Assembly: GCA_044870245.1 (NCBI GenBank)
Contig: JBIOYR010000154.1
Span: 1 to 16,346 of the forward strand
Reading direction: 5' to 3'
Origin: DATAFF01 sp044870245
GTDB lineage: Bacteria > Pseudomonadota > Alphaproteobacteria > Rhizobiales > Aestuariivirgaceae
Length of the DNA stretch: 16,346 bases
The position numbers and the translations under genes were made by a program. Under the pieces are notes generated by a model. The model saw nothing but the letters and a program-made list of their open reading frames with translations, was not told the DNA's origin and made no database searches. Positions 14,237-16,346 of the stretch are shown here, piece after piece. Each line of letters starts with the position of its first letter. Positions within the stretch are counted from its first letter, which is position 1.

Positions 14237-15316
14237 ATGATGCCGACCGCCTGGATCGCTCCCCTGCTGGCCCTTGCCTTCTACGCCGCCGCCTCGCTGG
14301 CCGGGGCAGGGTACAGCTTCGACCCCTCGCCGATCGGCATCACCTTCGCGGTCCTGCTGATCCCGGTGCTCGGCGGTGCCGTCTTCGCCGCCGTCCATCA
14401 CGCCGAGATCATCGCCCATCGCACCGGCGAGCCCTATGGCACCCTCGTCCTTACCATCGCCGTCACCGTCATCGAGCTGGCGCTGATCGCCTCGGTGATG
14501 CTGAGCGAGGATGGCAGCCCCACGCTCGCCCGCGACACCGTCTATGCCGTCGTCATGATCATTTGCACCGGCGTGGTGGGCTTGTGCCTCTTCATCGGCG
14601 GCCTGCATCATGGCGAGCAGAGCTTCCGGGTGACCGGCGCCTCGGTCTATCTCGCCGTGCTGATCGCGCTCAGTGCGCTGACCTTGCTCCTGCCGAACTA
14701 CACCAGCACCGTGCCGGGCCCGGTCTATTCGGCAAGCCAGCTCGCCTTCATCAGCACCGTCACGCTCGCCCTCTATGCGGTGTTCCTCTACATCCAGACC
14801 GTCCGCCACCGCGACTATTTCGTCGACAAGACCGCCCACGATGGGGCGCATCTGCCGTCCAACCGCGAGGTGGCGCTGAGCTTCGTCCTGCTGCTGCTGG
14901 CGCTTGTCGGCGTCATTCTGCTCGCCAAGAAATTCGCTGCCGTGGTCGAGGCGGGGACCGAGGCGATCGGCGCGCCGGAGCCGGTGGTCGGCGTCATCGT
15001 CGCGCTGCTCATCCTGCTTCCGGAGAGCGTGGCGGCGGTCCACGCGGCGCGCCGCGACGAGCTGCAGAAGAGCATCAACCTGGCGCTCGGCTCGTCGCTC
15101 GCCACCATTGGAATGACCGTTCCAGCGGTGGCGGTCATGTCGATGATCCTCGGCCAGCGCCTGGTGCTCGGTCTCGACGGCAAGGCGATATTGCTGCTCA
15201 CCGTCACGTTGCTCATCAGTGTGCTGACTTTCGGCACCGGCCGCACCAATCTCCTTTACGGCTTCGTCCATCTGGTGATCTTCGGCACCTTCCTGTTCCT
15301 GACTTTCGTTCCCTAG
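14237..15316 (+). CDS. chaA: ChaA-type calcium (sodium/potassium)/proton antiporter
   Basis: This 359-residue inner-membrane protein has about eleven hydrophobic segments and the two inverted alpha-repeat signatures of the Ca2+/cation antiporter family. The first is HRTGEPYGTLVLTIAVTVIE with E80; the second is LILLPESVAAVHAARRDELQ with E263, followed by KSINLALGSSLATIGMTVPA. The paired glutamates are the expected ion-binding sites. E. coli ChaA (366 residues) is the nearest described relative and exports Na+, K+ and Ca2+ in exchange for protons, mainly at alkaline pH or under salt stress. AAGGGG at 14230-14235 precedes the ATGATG start. It is divergent from the methyltransferase/esterase gene across 89 bases and converges on the AI-2E family gene. 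Ion preference here is inferred. Confidence 0.9.
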   Translation: MMPTAWIAPLLALAFYAAASLAGAGYSFDPSPIGITFAVLLIPVLGGAVFAAVHHAEIIAHRTGEPYGTLVLTIAVTVIELALIASVMLSEDGSPTLARDTVYAVVMIICTGVVGLCLFIGGLHHGEQSFRVTGASVYLAVLIALSALTLLLPNYTSTVPGPVYSASQLAFISTVTLALYAVFLYIQTVRHRDYFVDKTAHDGAHLPSNREVALSFVLLLLALVGVILLAKKFAAVVEAGTEAIGAPEPVVGVIVALLILLPESVAAVHAARRDELQKSINLALGSSLATIGMTVPAVAVMSMILGQRLVLGLDGKAILLLTVTLLISVLTFGTGRTNLLYGFVHLVIFGTFLFLTFVP

Positions 15317-15350
15317 TCCCCCGTACGGCATACGCCCGTACGGACGGGAC
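15316..15350. terminator. hairpin between convergent genes, likely bidirectional transcription stop
   Basis: The palindrome CCGTACGG occurs twice, at 15321-15328 and 15336-15343, around the loop CATACGC. Outside it GTCCC (15316-15320) pairs with GGGAC (15346-15350), with a two-base bulge. The stem is about 13 base pairs and begins at the last base of the chaA stop codon. It lies in the 38-base gap between chaA and the convergent gene. It lacks a U tract on either strand, so it may need Rho or act as a transcript-end stabiliser. Confidence 0.55.
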
Positions 15351-15354
15351 TCGT

Positions 15355-16346
15355 TCATTCGGAGCGCGACGACGGGTCGGGGATCTCGAGATGCCGCATC
15401 GCAAATCTGAGGAGCACGCCCAGCGATGCCCCGAGCGGCACCGCGATCAGGAGTCCGACAAAGCCGAACAGCCACCCGAATGCGAACAGGGCGAACATCA
15501 GCCACACCGGATTGAGCTTGACGCGCTCCCCGATGATGCGCGGCGACAGCACATAGTCGGCGATCGTCTCGCCGGCGAGGAAGATCAGCGCGACGATGAC
15601 GATCGGCGTCCATTGCGGCCAGAATTGCGAGATCGCGACTGCGAGCGAGATCAGCATGCCGGACGCCGCGCCGAAGAACGGGATGAAGCTGACGAGCCCG
15701 GCGCCGATGCCGATCAACACCCCGTGGCTCAGGCCGACCAGCCTGAGCGCCGTCGCATAGAAGATGGCGAGGACCAGGCAGATGATGAGCTGGCCACGCA
15801 TGAAGCCGGCGACGGTTGCGTGAATGTCGAGCGCGAGCTTGCGTGTGTCCTCGCGCTCGAGCTGCGGGAACCACACTTCGAGCGCCTTGACCATGCGCTT
15901 CCAGTCGATCAGCAGATAGATCGTGACGATCGGCGCTACCACCATCAGCGACAGGATCGACAGCAGCGCCTGGCCGCCCGACCACAGCGAGCTCAGCACG
16001 TCGTCGAGCCAGGCGCTCGACCGCGACGTCACGAAATTGATCGCCGACTGCTCGATCTTCAGATCGTCTCCGACGATGCTCCTGAGCCATGGCGTGTTCG
16101 CCGCGGTGAGCATCGATTGGATGCGCGCGACATAGCCGGGGAATGAAGCGATGAAGAAGCGGAGCTCGCCGATGAGGATCGGCAGCGTGATGAGAATGAC
16201 GGTGGCGAACCCGACGACCAGCAGCAGCACGATTGCGACGGCGGCAAAGGAGCGGTTGACGCCGGCGCGCTCTAGCCGCTCGACCAGCGGCTCGAGCAGA
16301 TACGCCGCGAGCATCCCGAGCACGAACGGCATCAGGATCTCGCGCA
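15355..16346 (-). CDS. AI-2E family (PerM/TqsA-like) membrane protein, N-terminus outside window
   Basis: The frame is open to the window edge, so the protein starts beyond 16346; 330 residues are visible. Hydrophobic segments alternate with one large soluble stretch (about residues 65-115 from the first internal Met). The family's conserved part follows: GQLIICLVLAIFYA, then GIGAGLVSFIPFFGAASGML, and the end VKLNPVWLMFALFAFGWLFG, IAVPLGASLG. Known members include TqsA, linked to autoinducer-2 export, and PerM-type sodium/proton antiporters; most bacterial copies are uncharacterised, so no substrate is assigned. It converges on chaA with a hairpin between them. Visible sequence looks intact up to TGA 15355-15357. 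Confidence 0.9.
   Translation of the reverse strand, partial: REILMPFVLGMLAAYLLEPLVERLERAGVNRSFAAVAIVLLLVVGFATVILITLPILIGELRFFIASFPGYVARIQSMLTAANTPWLRSIVGDDLKIEQSAINFVTSRSSAWLDDVLSSLWSGGQALLSILSLMVVAPIVTIYLLIDWKRMVKALEVWFPQLEREDTRKLALDIHATVAGFMRGQLIICLVLAIFYATALRLVGLSHGVLIGIGAGLVSFIPFFGAASGMLISLAVAISQFWPQWTPIVIVALIFLAGETIADYVLSPRIIGERVKLNPVWLMFALFAFGWLFGFVGLLIAVPLGASLGVLLRFAMRHLEIPDPSSRSE

Noticed and set aside
12858..14240. Plus-strand open frame of 460 codons opposite the methyltransferase/esterase gene
   Set aside because: The opposite strand carries clear methyltransferase and esterase motifs; this frame is a composition artefact rich in Arg, His and Asp.
14107..16146. Long plus-strand frame of 679 codons across chaA and its convergent neighbour
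   Set aside because: It is out of frame with chaA and antisense to the AI-2E family gene, and it runs through the intergenic hairpin. The residues are low-complexity Arg/Asp/Gln.

Overview
The window is GC-rich and densely coded, and protein content points to an alphaproteobacterium of the Hyphomicrobiales (Rhizobiales) type. The pointers are an RbsABC-type sugar importer, a receiver/HisKA_2 kinase, a class III cyclase-TolB-TPR protein, a protein-isoaspartate methyltransferase fused to an erythromycin-esterase-like domain, and a clear ACC deaminase (AcdS), which suggests a soil or plant-associated bacterium. Genus cannot be settled from this sequence. No tRNA, rRNA, CRISPR array, transposase or phage gene was seen, and no gene-free stretch exceeds 300 bases.

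Layout. (1) 1-248: the 3' end of a small c-type cytochrome, on the plus strand. (2) 279-3124, minus strand: a three-gene ABC importer transcribed ATPase, permease, binding protein. (3) 3243-8608, plus strand, divergent from the importer: a tight five-gene operon of MFS transporter, CHASE3 membrane histidine kinase, single-domain response regulator, receiver-HisKA_2 kinase, and a second exported sugar-type binding protein with no transporter of its own. (4) 8758-11017, plus strand: a visibly less GC-rich pair, a cyclase-TolB-TPR protein and an exported NTF2/SnoaL-like protein. (5) 11091-14147, minus strand: the methyltransferase/esterase fusion, frameshifted near its C-terminus, then acdS. (6) 14237-15316, plus strand: a ChaA-type cation/proton antiporter. 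(7) 15355 to the window end, minus strand: an AI-2E/PerM family membrane protein lacking its N-terminus.

How the genes may work together. Regions 2 and 3 look like one unit: an importer and, back to back with it, a signalling operon whose orphan binding protein could report a periplasmic ligand to the CHASE3 kinase, with phosphate passing to the two receivers. No DNA-binding output is encoded here. The cytochrome next door hints that a periplasmic (possibly PQQ-dependent) dehydrogenase lies just outside the window.

The most striking non-coding signal is a degenerate heptad repeat (TAGGCAG / CTGCCTA). It occurs at five gene boundaries, usually as inverted copies able to fold into a hairpin, and often starting at or just after a stop codon. 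Two copies bracket the less GC-rich pair, one sits in the divergent importer/MFS spacer, and one forms the spacer upstream of acdS.
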